Source: Leishmania martiniquensis
Lineage: Eukaryota; Euglenozoa; Kinetoplastea; Trypanosomatida; Trypanosomatidae
DNA length: 35,000 bases
Direction of reading: 5' to 3'
Assembly (NCBI RefSeq): GCF_017916325.1
Contig: NC_090162.1
Span: 1,077,501-1,112,500, forward strand
Every line of letters starts with the position of its first letter. Within the stretch, counting starts at the first letter, position 1. The translations under genes and the position numbers were made by a program. The notes below the pieces were generated by a model. The model made no database searches. It was not told where the DNA came from and saw only the letters and a program-made list of their open reading frames with translations. Of this stretch, positions 17,030 to 25,402 are shown one piece after another.

Positions 17030-18652
17030 ATGGCAAGCGAGGCATCCATCTCTGTTGACGACGATGAGGCCACACCTCTGCCGGAGTGCTTGGAACAGCT
17101 GCGGTACAAACTTCATGGCCGCTGGGACACCTCTGCGGAGGCGGATTTGCTGCGGGCTATGCAGCAGCTGCACACACGCCTAGTTACTCGCAGTGCACAG
17201 ACGCACCGGCGTGTTGAGGAGCTCAGCCAGCGCGCAACTGCCGCACAGGTGTCTCTGGCCAACACGTTCAACTCGCTGAAGCTGCTTTCCCAGCAGCAGT
17301 TCATCCAGCACCGGATTGCCACGGAGGATCTCCAGCTGCGAGAGCGCGCAGCCTCAGGTCCAGGCCGTGAGGAAGGGGACGCCGAAAGCAGCGACGGCGC
17401 GGCGAGCCCCGACGGAGCTCTCGCCACTGCGCTGCTCACTCACGCAACAAGGGAGGTGGCGGTGCGCCGTCGCATGCGCGCCTATGTGGATGTGTGCAAA
17501 GAGTCCCTCGAGGACGACGGCGTGCGCGTGCCGCTCTTCCCCGGCGACGTCGCGGAGTTGGCGGCGGAGTGCCCTTACGCCCACCGCCGCCTGTGCGGGC
17601 TTGTTGGCACTCCCGCCTTCTTGTACGATGCGGATATCGGCTGTCGGCGAGGAGTGCATGGTCTGAGCGTGGCGGCGGGGAACCAGAACCCGTCGCTGGA
17701 GCCGCAGCCCGCCCGAAAGCTCGCAGACGCTGCGCCCGCTTTTGTTGCCGGACCTCCGTCTGCTCCAACTAAGCCCCTCTCGCTGTCGCGCGCCTCGGCG
17801 AAGGCTGTCGTGCCGCCACCGGATGCGACTGCGAGACGCGCAGCCGCACCTCCAGCGAAGGCGGCGCCGGCCAAGAGGGGCGCGTTCCTGTCGAAGAAAG
17901 AGCGGCAGCGGGCGCTGTTCAGCTCCTCGTCGTCGTCGTCGGCCTCGCCGTCTGCTGCCCCGACACCGGCGGCGCCGTCGCGTCTGCCACTGATCAAGCG
18001 CGACACTCCCGCATCGGCGCGGCCACCAAAATCTGCACCGGCCAAGAGGAGTGCGCGCGACTTGTTTGGCTCCTCCTCTTCCTCCTCTTCCTACGCCAGC
18101 AGCCACAACATCCACAGTGGTCGCCCGGAGGCAGCTAAGCGCACGGTCGATTCGCCGACGTCTTCATCGCTCTCTTCCAGTGGCAACTCAAGCCCGCCGC
18201 CAGCGGCGGCGCTCAAGGTTAGCAACTCACCGCCGCCGCCGCCGCCGCCTCGCGCTGCTTCAGCCTCGACGAACTCTTCGCGCGTATCGTCGGCATCCTT
18301 TGGTGCACCAACGTCGCCGCTTGGGAAGTCGGTACCGCCGCCGCCGCCGCCCCAGCCGTTCTCTTTAGAAAGTGCGCCGGCGAGTTCCGCACCGCCCCTC
18401 GCCCCATCACCTACTGCCGCCACTGCACCGGCAGATTTGCCTCCACCGCCGCCACCGGTGGTTCTGTTCGACACGGTGCCTGACATGGGCTCTGCAGCAC
18501 CACCGCCACGGGCTACAGCGGCTCTGCTTTCCTCGCCTGTATCCGTCACCACGCCTTCGCGTACGGCAGCTGTTGCAGGGGTCGCTGCTCCACCGCTGCC
18601 CCGGCGAGGTGGCAAACTGCTGAGCACGTCATCGGATGACGACGCGGAATGA
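17030..18652 (+). CDS. FAM21/WASHC2-like WASH-complex subunit
   Basis: This 540-residue protein begins with a helical head like FAM21. Residues 20-108 include W32, an amphipathic helix and the segment LANTFNSLKLLSQQQFIQHRI (77-97), matching the FAM21 pattern of an N-T-F-N-x-x-x-x-L-S-x-x-Q-F-I core. Residues 183-205 (YAHRRLCGLVGTPAFLYDAD) match its PLPYLIGT-x-x-F-x-x-D block. FAM21 anchors the WASH actin-nucleation complex to endosomes by binding retromer through Leu-Phe acidic motifs. Here the tail is disordered, Ser/Pro/Ala-rich, with Leu-Phe sites at 296-297, 345-346 and 479-480. Polyproline runs occur at 401-407, 436-441 and 471-476, and the C-terminus is acidic (DDDAE). I start at the ATG at 17030; the upstream 22 codons open from a TTG. 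Much shorter than animal FAM21. Confidence 0.75.
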   Translation: MASEASISVDDDEATPLPECLEQLRYKLHGRWDTSAEADLLRAMQQLHTRLVTRSAQTHRRVEELSQRATAAQVSLANTFNSLKLLSQQQFIQHRIATEDLQLRERAASGPGREEGDAESSDGAASPDGALATALLTHATREVAVRRRMRAYVDVCKESLEDDGVRVPLFPGDVAELAAECPYAHRRLCGLVGTPAFLYDADIGCRRGVHGLSVAAGNQNPSLEPQPARKLADAAPAFVAGPPSAPTKPLSLSRASAKAVVPPPDATARRAAAPPAKAAPAKRGAFLSKKERQRALFSSSSSSSASPSAAPTPAAPSRLPLIKRDTPASARPPKSAPAKRSARDLFGSSSSSSSYASSHNIHSGRPEAAKRTVDSPTSSSLSSSGNSSPPPAAALKVSNSPPPPPPPRAASASTNSSRVSSASFGAPTSPLGKSVPPPPPPQPFSLESAPASSAPPLAPSPTAATAPADLPPPPPPVVLFDTVPDMGSAAPPPRATAALLSSPVSVTTPSRTAAVAGVAAPPLPRRGGKLLSTSSDDDAE

Positions 18653-19053
18653 CGCTCTCTCTGCAGGAGCAGCGGCGGGCGACGGCATGTGACCTCCGCT
18701 GTCTGCTGAGGTTTGTGCTTTTTTTTTGTGCCGCTCCGTGCGCGTGCGCTGTAACTGTTCCCGTGAAGTGCTGCCACCGCTTTCCGGGCGCTGGCCTCTC
18801 CTCCCCCACACCCGTTGAGGGTCTTCAAGGTGTGCTCTGCACCTCAGCCATCCTTCTCCAGAACGGTCTGGCGCGCATATATGTCTCTCTCTCTTTCTCT
18901 GCCCTTCTTCCACCAACCGCAGCTCTACAGTGGCTACAGCAGCATCGGCGGTACTCCGCCCCCCCCTCTCTCCCCAACACACACACACACACACACTCAG
19001 AGGCACACATAGGAGGGAGAGGAGAGAGAGGCAGCGAAGGTGTTTCACCAACG
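18653..19053 (+). other. Intergenic region
   Basis: No gene. A CT-rich tract and CA run (about 18957-18996) end in CAG at 18998-19000, a likely acceptor giving a 53-nt leader. The open frame extending upstream of the dehydrogenase is derived from this region. Confidence 0.6.
18957..19000 (+). promoter_or_regulatory. Spliced-leader acceptor for the dehydrogenase
   Basis: A C/T tract plus (CA)n ends in TCAG at 18997-19000. This rules out using the upstream part of the open frame and supports the ATG at 19054. Confidence 0.55.
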
Positions 19054-19788
19054 ATGCCCAATATGGCGTGGAATGTGCGTGGTAAGGTGGGCGTCATCAC
19101 CGGTGCCTCCTGCGGCCTCGGCCGTGCGATAGTCGAGCGACTGGCGAGCGAGCATCAGATGAGACTCGCATGTGTCTCTCGCAAGCCGTTTACCGCGCCG
19201 TTGCCGGGCGGCTGCACGGCTTTTGTGGCAGACATCCGTCGGAGCGACGACTGCGACGGCCTCATGAAGTCGGTTCAGCGTGAGCTTGGCGCGGTCTCGC
19301 TTCTCATCAACTGCACCGGCGTTACCCTTAGTAAAGTACACATGGTGTGCACTGACGATGACTACGCGGCTGTTATGGATACAAACCTGAAAGGTGCGCT
19401 GCAAGTGACGCGCGCGGCGCTGCGTTACGGCGGACTACTTAAGCTGCAGGATGGGGCAGTGTTACACATAGGCTCTGTGGCGGGTGTGGTGGGCAACGAG
19501 GGGCAGGTGCTGTACAGCGCCTCCAAGGCTGCTCTAAGTGGGGCGGTCAAGTCGTGGGCCCTTGAATATGGCCCACGCAACATCCGCTTCAACGTCATCG
19601 CGCCAGGCCTCATCGATGGCGAAGGGATGGGCACGACGTTGAACGAGGTGCAGAAGCAGCGCTGGCGTGACAACTGCCCTCTCAAGCGGCTCGCCTCCGT
19701 TTCGGAGGTGGCAGAGATGGCTGTAGCAGTGACGCTGTGCCCTTACATGAATGGGCAGACCATTGCTGTTGATGGCGGTTTATCGTGA
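19054..19788 (+). CDS. Short-chain dehydrogenase/reductase, FabG-like
   Basis: This 244-residue classical SDR has the cofactor loop TGASCGLG (16-23), NCTG (86-89, usually NNAG), Asn111, Ser141, Tyr154 and Lys158 (YSASK). It also has the NVIAPGLI block (180-187) and a DGG near the end (240-242). Sequence style is that of 3-oxoacyl-ACP reductase and its relatives (17-beta-HSD8, CBR4), so a role in type II fatty acid synthesis is possible. No clear mitochondrial presequence is visible before the Rossmann fold, which starts about residue 8. Without comparison the exact substrate is open. An alternative start is the ATG at 19063. Confidence 0.92.
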   Translation: MPNMAWNVRGKVGVITGASCGLGRAIVERLASEHQMRLACVSRKPFTAPLPGGCTAFVADIRRSDDCDGLMKSVQRELGAVSLLINCTGVTLSKVHMVCTDDDYAAVMDTNLKGALQVTRAALRYGGLLKLQDGAVLHIGSVAGVVGNEGQVLYSASKAALSGAVKSWALEYGPRNIRFNVIAPGLIDGEGMGTTLNEVQKQRWRDNCPLKRLASVSEVAEMAVAVTLCPYMNGQTIAVDGGLS

Positions 19789-20289
19789 CATGCGGCGAAT
19801 GCGGCGGCTCACCTGTCTCTCCGCGGGAGCGTCTTTCACAGGTCGACGTACGCTCCCCTTTATCGCTGTCGCGAACGCGCTGAGGGAGTGGGGTGAACAC
19901 TGTCAGCGCGCGCGCTCTCTTTTCTCACTCACTCTTATGATTTTTTTCTTTCTTTGTGCCCTCCGCCGCTTCTCTCGACGGAGCGCATCGGCGCCGCTGT
20001 CTCCCCCGATTTTTCATATGCTTTTGGGATGCCGCGGCGTATAGGGCGACTGCCGGCGCCACTCGTGCGGCAACAGCTGCTGTGGCTCCTCAGGCGGGTA
20101 TGCTATACATATATATATTCGTACACACACACTCTGTCTGTCTACGTTGCCGCCTTGCACACCCCCTGCCTCTTCTTCTCTCTTCTGCCCTCTTCCCTAC
20201 CGACGCTCAGGCTGTGCGAGCGCCGGCACACACACACACACACACACACGCTACACCACTTACACGAACAAAGCCCCTTCCTCTATCTC
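19789..20289 (+). other. Intergenic region
   Basis: No gene. It contains AT and CA repeats (about 20105-20132, 20229-20249) and a CT tract (20165-20200) ending in CAG at 20208-20210, a likely acceptor 79 nt before the next ATG. Confidence 0.6.
20160..20210 (+). promoter_or_regulatory. Spliced-leader acceptor for the 426-residue gene
   Basis: Tract 20162-20200 and CAG at 20208-20210. Upstream in-frame codons rich in His-Thr are translated CA repeat and lie in the leader. Confidence 0.5.
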
Positions 20290-21570
20290 ATGCAGGCGTT
20301 GCCTGCTCTGCTGGACGATCGACGACAGCGGCTGCAGGTGCACGAGAGCACCGTTGTGCAGGATGCCGCTCGGCAGATGGGTGTCGCGGTGCAGCAGCTC
20401 TACACCTGCTCAGCCGATATTCGCCAATGCAGCGACGTTATCGAAGGATCTGTCCTGGCGCTCGGCGTACAAACGGCGCACACGCTCATCACGCAGCTCA
20501 GCCGTTCCCTCAAGTCCATCGAAGCCGTGACGGACGCCTGGCGCACCACAGCGGCGGCGCACCAGGAGCACTGCGGACAGTATCGCCAACTGGTGGGCTC
20601 GTTGGACCAGGCGTACGCAGGCATGAGGGAGAGGCGCAATGCCGCGGAGAAAGAGCTGCGGGCACTGCGCACGGAGCGAGACCGCAAGGAACAGGCCTAT
20701 GATGCGTCGGTCATGTACGTGCAGCAGGTCCTGGCAGAACACACACACTGGCAGGAAGCGCATGGCTACAACACGCAGCGCTGGCCCATGACGGACGCCT
20801 GCGAGAACGCACTCGCGGCGCTGCACGTAGCGCGAGCGGGGACGCCTGCCGGCAATGCGGATCGACGCGGCCGCAAGGATGGCGAGATGGGACGTGAAGA
20901 GGCGCTGCTGCCTGGCAAGGATGACAACAGCGGCAGTGCGGGTGAGGCGTCTCGATCCTGGCACGCGAGTTTTGTGTCGCTATCGCCGCCGCCGCCGCCA
21001 CCGCCGCCACCACCTCTACGTGAGTGGCCGCCGGCTATCGCGTCGCCCACGGTTGACGCAAGCGAAGAGGGCGGTGATGTGGCACGGCGTTGGTGCTCCA
21101 CGATGGCCGGCCGGCTGGGAGCGATTCAGCCGTCTTTGCACTTTGCGTACGTGCCCCCTGCGAAGGAGGTGCAGCTGCTGCGGGAAGTGTTGGCGATGGG
21201 CACAGGTAGCTCTGTCCTTATGAAGGACATCTACTTGGCGCAGGCGCGACTCGACGAACGCGGCGCGCAGCTTCGAACTGTGTGCGTTCGCAGTCTCAGT
21301 GCTCTGCACGCGATGCGGCAGGATTTACAGATATTGAAGACGCACCTGCAACACTTGCTCGAGAGCCACACCCCGTTCACGTGCATGGCAGAGGAGTTAC
21401 TGAGCCGTGTGCGTGCCCACATGGAGGTGGAGGTGGCGCGACGCGTCGCCGCGATCACCGCCGCTACGGCGCCCGCTGCCTCCTCCTCCACTTCCGTGTC
21501 GCCTTCCGCCAGCAGTTCGCACAGCGATGACGGCTCAGCGTCGCTTTTGCCCAGCAGCTCGTCGATTTGA
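20290..21570 (+). CDS. Helical protein with polyproline linker, unknown function
   Basis: I do not recognise this 426-residue protein. The first half (about 1-160) is long amphipathic helix, with coiled-coil-like charge around residues 112-135 (MRERRNAAEKELRALRTER). A disordered stretch follows (about 185-265) and contains a run of ten prolines (233-242). A second helical block covers about 290-390, and a Ser-rich acidic tail ends the protein (SSSHSDDGSASLL). Two helical bundles joined by a flexible linker would suit a scaffold, membrane-curving (BAR-like) or coat-adaptor role, but nothing diagnostic is visible. The ATG at 20290 is chosen after the acceptor AG at 20210. Confidence 0.75.
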   Translation: MQALPALLDDRRQRLQVHESTVVQDAARQMGVAVQQLYTCSADIRQCSDVIEGSVLALGVQTAHTLITQLSRSLKSIEAVTDAWRTTAAAHQEHCGQYRQLVGSLDQAYAGMRERRNAAEKELRALRTERDRKEQAYDASVMYVQQVLAEHTHWQEAHGYNTQRWPMTDACENALAALHVARAGTPAGNADRRGRKDGEMGREEALLPGKDDNSGSAGEASRSWHASFVSLSPPPPPPPPPPLREWPPAIASPTVDASEEGGDVARRWCSTMAGRLGAIQPSLHFAYVPPAKEVQLLREVLAMGTGSSVLMKDIYLAQARLDERGAQLRTVCVRSLSALHAMRQDLQILKTHLQHLLESHTPFTCMAEELLSRVRAHMEVEVARRVAAITAATAPAASSSTSVSPSASSSHSDDGSASLLPSSSSI

Positions 21571-22284
21571 TGACCGCTCCGTCGCCACGTGCCCGCGCGA
21601 CCACCCGCAGTGGTGACGATGTCGTCTCGGAAGACTGGCCGCGGACGGGCCGATGCGTGAGGACCCTCCCCCCCCCCCAACACACACACACACAGACGTC
21701 GACGTCTGCACTTTCCACATGTAAAGACGAAATGCGCTCTCTTCTCTCTGACCCGTTCGCGCGCCGAACGTTTTTTTTTCTTTTCGGCCTCGGTGGTTGT
21801 GGTGATGGTGGTGGGGGAACGGGGCGCTGTGAGTGGCGTGCGCCACGGCCGTCTCCTGCAAAGGAGACACACGCACGCGCGCACACACATGGTCTATAGT
21901 GCCGCGCTTTACATGACAGCTCTGCAGCAGCCCCCCCTCCCCTTTCCCTTCTCCCTTCACTCTTCACCGCACACCGATGTTACGGCTGCTGCTGCTGCTG
22001 CTCGGTTGATGTGGTGTATACATCTCTGCTCCCCTCCCCTCCCTTCCCCCCTTTCTCGTCTCGCCAGTCTTTCTTTCCCTTCACTCTCCACTCTCGGCCT
22101 ATGCTGCGCGCATAGAGGTGCACACGCACAAATCGACTGCTTCCGCGAGTGTGTGTCTGCTGCTGCTTCTGGGAAGAGCAGAGTCACGGCCGCAGAGCTC
22201 GGGGAAGCGTGCACAAGAGAAGACGCTTAGACGTACATCAAGTCGTTGCTTTCCTGGGCGTGCGTGCGTGTGCGTGTGCTTTCC
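21571..22284 (+). other. Intergenic region
   Basis: No gene. It holds C and CA runs (about 21667-21693), a T run (about 21771-21779), a CTG-type run (about 21984-22001), a strong CT tract (about 22027-22100) and AG at 22114-22115, the likely acceptor 169 nt before the kinase ATG. Confidence 0.6.
22025..22115 (+). promoter_or_regulatory. Spliced-leader acceptor for first kinase
   Basis: Dense CT tract (about 22027-22100) with AG at 22114-22115. The inferred leader is long and G/C mixed. Confidence 0.5.
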
Positions 22285-23160
22285 ATGTCCCTCGACGCTG
22301 ATTATGAGGTGGAGCACCACGCGTTCGTGGTGGGGTGCAAGGTGGAGGTGTGCCGCTGCACGCACCGCCGCACCGGCGCCAAGTGCGCCGTGAAAATATA
22401 CCACACCGCATCGATGGACAGCCGGCGTGTCGCCATGGCGATGGAGGAAGGCACGCTGGCCAAGTCACTCCCAGCGTCGCCGCAGCTCGTGCGCGTCTTT
22501 GACGTCTATGCAGAGGCGGATCGGGTGTCAATTGTGATGGAGTACATGGCGCATGGCTCCCTCTACCAGCTACTCACCACCCGCGGCGCCCTCGCGGAAG
22601 CCGAGGCTCGCGAGCTGACACGGCACCTCCTCACTGGTCTCGCCCTCCTGCACGCCAACAAGGTCATGCACCGCGACATTAAGCCGGAAAACATCTTCCT
22701 GCGCACCACCGCGAGTGGTGGCGGAGCTGCCCAGACTGCGACGACGGTGGCGGCCATTGGTGACTTCGGCTTTGCCACGCGCCGAATACCGCACGATGCG
22801 TTCGTTGGCTCCCCGCAGTACAGCGCGCCGGAGTTGGCCCTTGTGGCACTGCAGGACCGCCACATCCACGTTGGCGCTGGTCTGCCTTTCTCTGCGCGCC
22901 CCCTGTACAACGAAAAGTGCGACATGTGGTCAGCTGGCGTGGTCGTATTCGTGATGCTCACCGGCCTTCTGCCCTTCGACGGCGCCACCCCCAAAGACGT
23001 CTTCACGGCGGTCGTGCGAAATGCCATCCCCTTCGATAAGGTGCCGCCTGGTCGGATGAGTCCCTCTGCCAAGATGCTGATCCGAGCGCTGCTGACGCCG
23101 AATCCGTCGAAGCGACCATCGGCTAAGGAGGCGCTGCGGCACACGTGGCTGACGGGCTGA
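22285..23160 (+). CDS. CAMK-like protein kinase, kinase domain only
   Basis: This 291-residue protein is essentially just a kinase domain. It has Lys37 (CAVKIY), HRDIKPEN (129-136) with Asp131, DFG (160-162), GSPQYSAPE (175-183) and CDMWSAGVV (212-220), all needed for catalysis. The ATP-binding Gly loop is degenerate: around residues 14-24 only Gly17 is in place (VVGCKVEVCRC). The segment between APE and the W-S-x-G motif is longer than usual (about 184-211). Group affinity is CAMK/AMPK-like. The frame opens at a TTG at 22246; the ATG at 22285 is used. It is followed 508 bp later by a second, dissimilar kinase gene. Confidence 0.9.
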   Translation: MSLDADYEVEHHAFVVGCKVEVCRCTHRRTGAKCAVKIYHTASMDSRRVAMAMEEGTLAKSLPASPQLVRVFDVYAEADRVSIVMEYMAHGSLYQLLTTRGALAEAEARELTRHLLTGLALLHANKVMHRDIKPENIFLRTTASGGGAAQTATTVAAIGDFGFATRRIPHDAFVGSPQYSAPELALVALQDRHIHVGAGLPFSARPLYNEKCDMWSAGVVVFVMLTGLLPFDGATPKDVFTAVVRNAIPFDKVPPGRMSPSAKMLIRALLTPNPSKRPSAKEALRHTWLTG

Positions 23161-23668
23161 CGCGTGACATCGGCTGAGTTGCGTGCCCCCTCTCTCTCAT
23201 TCTCGCAGCTGCCACACACACACACGCGCGCACGGAAAGAGAGAGAGATACTGTAATGCACGAGCACAGAATCAGCAGAGAGGACCTCATCGCGAATGTG
23301 CGTGATACCACCTTCTTTCCACGACTGCTTGCACCACCACCACCACTCTTTTTTTTCTTCTACCCTTCACCACCGTTTGCTGTGTGTGTGTGTGTAGAGA
23401 GAGAGAGGGAGGCGCAAAGGCGGAGTCCCACACACGTGTGCGCTCTTGCGAGCTGCGGCTGCCGTTTGTTGCTGGCGCGCGTGCGGCCGCTCTCCAAGCG
23501 GTTCTTTTGCATCTTTTTCTCCCTTACTTACCCCCTCCCCCCCATTCTCTGTCTCACGGAAGGGCTGACCGGCACTCCCCGCCCCCATTCTCTGTCACGC
23601 ACACACACACACACACACAGAGGTACACCGGGAAGGAGCCCACGCGTGGGTTGAGCGGGCAAAATCAG
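23161..23668 (+). other. Intergenic region
   Basis: No gene. It holds TG and CA repeats (about 23381-23395, 23600-23618), CT tracts (23517-23555) and CAG at 23618-23620, a likely acceptor 48 nt before the second kinase start. Confidence 0.6.
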
Positions 23669-25402
23669 ATGGGCCTCGATGCAGAGGCGATCGCCTGCTC
23701 GAAGGGGCACTTTAGGAACCACTACTTGCTGGGCGACGAGATCGGCAAGGGTGCGTATGCCGTCGTCTTTCGCTGCATCCACCGGGGGACGAAGGCTGTG
23801 TACGCGGTGAAGATTGTGGACAAGAAAAAGGCGGGGCCAAAAGACATCGACGACATCACGCACGAGATCGACGTGATGGGGCGCATTGGGTACCACCCGA
23901 GCGTGGTGCAGATGATCGAGTACTTCTCCACGGAGCGGCATTTTTACATCATCCTCGACCTCTTGTCAGGCGGAATGCTTTTCGACCGCATCGTCGAGCT
24001 GCGGCACTACAGCGAAGCCGACGCCTCAGTTCTCGTGCGCAACGTGCTCTCGGCGCTGGCGCACATTCATTCAAAAGGTGTCATTCACCGCGACCTGAAG
24101 CCGGAGAACCTGCTGCTGCGCCACGCGGCCTCGCCGTCAGCCCCGCCAAACTCGCATTTGACGGATGTTTGTCTCGCAGACTTCGGGCTGGCCGGGTATG
24201 TACCGAGCACCACCTGCTGCGGATCCCCCTCGTACATCGCGCCGGAGGTGATCAACGTCGGCTACTACCGCACACGCAAGGCGCCGTACGACTGCAAGTG
24301 CGATATTTGGTCACTGGGCGTCATCACGTACATTTTACTCAGCGGCAAGATGCCATTCCACGGCCGCAGTTTCAAGGAGACGTTTGAGTGCGTCGTCGGC
24401 AACCGTTGGTCCTTCGGCGGCGACGCGTGGGCGAGCGTCACCCCAACAGCGAAGGACTTCATTCAAGCCTGCCTCACATACGACCCGGAGGCGCGGCCGA
24501 CGGCGCTGGAGCTGCTGCAGCATGAATGGTTCGCCTGCGAGCAGCCCCATGTGCACCTTGAGCGCAGCCTCGAGTCCCTACGCGAGCTCACCAAAAAGAA
24601 GGTGAAGGCTGCGGTGCGGGTGTTCTGCTGGACGCAGAGCCTCCTCGGCCCGCTGGACTGGACGCCGCCGTTCATGCGCTTCCTGCGGCACACCGACAAG
24701 TTCTCCACGGTCCTTACACATCAGTCGCAGACGGACCCGCAGCGGGTGCACACCGTCGACTTTGGCAAGGCGCTGGATCACGCGAAGCCCGGCTGGCGCA
24801 TCCAGGACTGCTGCACGTGCCCTTCAGAGAAGGTCTGCCGGCACATCCAAAATGTACACGAGTACCTTTTCGTCGGCAAGCGCTCCATGGAGGTGTACCC
24901 GTTCATCGACGAGCTGCGGATGATGCACGAGGAAGCCGAGGACAGCCTCACGGAGAACCCGTGCGATGCCGAGGCGAGGCAGCGGCTCGACAGGGTCAAC
25001 TACCTCATCGAGGCCGCCTGCGTCTTCTCCGATGAGTTGGCGAAGGTACCGGAGGGGGAGCTTAAACCAAACCTCATGCTCGACGGCTCGCGCAACACGC
25101 TCTTTCGCGCCCTGGGCGGCTCTCGAAGTGTCACCAAGTCGTGGCAGGAGACGGAGACGGAGAAGGTGGCGCGCCGGATGGTGGGGAACATGCGTGCGAA
25201 GAAGTCGCTCGCAGCGGGCACTCGCGCGGGGCCTGCGTCCTCCCCGGCGGGAGGGAAGACAACCAAAGCTGACGCGTGGCCGCCGCCGCCGTCGTCGTCG
25301 TCGCCGAAGGCAAAGCCGTCCAGCAAACCGCCCAGTAAGCCCTCGTCAGCGAGCAAAAGGATCTCTGCGGGGCCAAAGACAGCCTCGGCGAGCAGACGTT
25401 GA
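23669..25402 (+). CDS. CAMK-type protein kinase with novel C-terminal region
   Basis: This 577-residue protein has a well-conserved kinase domain at about 19-288: GKGAYA (26-31), Lys48 (YAVKIV), Glu66, HRDLKPEN (140-147), DFG (171-173), GSPSYIAPE (185-193) and CDIWSLGVI (211-219). The style is calcium/calmodulin-dependent kinase, but I see no EF hands or clear autoinhibitory calmodulin helix. Residues about 300-500 form a conserved-looking folded region that I do not recognise. It contains a Cys-rich patch (DCCTCPSEKVC) and helical segments. The last 75 residues are Lys/Ser/Pro-rich and disordered. Gly2 is present, but residue 6 is Glu, so myristoylation looks unlikely. The ATG at 23669 follows the acceptor CAG; an upstream 95-codon open extension is repeat sequence. 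Confidence 0.92.
   Translation: MGLDAEAIACSKGHFRNHYLLGDEIGKGAYAVVFRCIHRGTKAVYAVKIVDKKKAGPKDIDDITHEIDVMGRIGYHPSVVQMIEYFSTERHFYIILDLLSGGMLFDRIVELRHYSEADASVLVRNVLSALAHIHSKGVIHRDLKPENLLLRHAASPSAPPNSHLTDVCLADFGLAGYVPSTTCCGSPSYIAPEVINVGYYRTRKAPYDCKCDIWSLGVITYILLSGKMPFHGRSFKETFECVVGNRWSFGGDAWASVTPTAKDFIQACLTYDPEARPTALELLQHEWFACEQPHVHLERSLESLRELTKKKVKAAVRVFCWTQSLLGPLDWTPPFMRFLRHTDKFSTVLTHQSQTDPQRVHTVDFGKALDHAKPGWRIQDCCTCPSEKVCRHIQNVHEYLFVGKRSMEVYPFIDELRMMHEEAEDSLTENPCDAEARQRLDRVNYLIEAACVFSDELAKVPEGELKPNLMLDGSRNTLFRALGGSRSVTKSWQETETEKVARRMVGNMRAKKSLAAGTRAGPASSPAGGKTTKADAWPPPPSSSSPKAKPSSKPPSKPSSASKRISAGPKTASASRR

Noticed and set aside
18649..19053. N-terminal extension of the dehydrogenase frame
   Set aside because: Contains a His-Thr run from a CA repeat and the splice acceptor at 19000.
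19954..20289. N-terminal extension of the 426-residue protein
   Set aside because: Contains His-Thr repeats and a splice acceptor at 20210.
23384..23668. N-terminal extension of the second kinase
   Set aside because: Translated repeats with a CAG acceptor at 23620.
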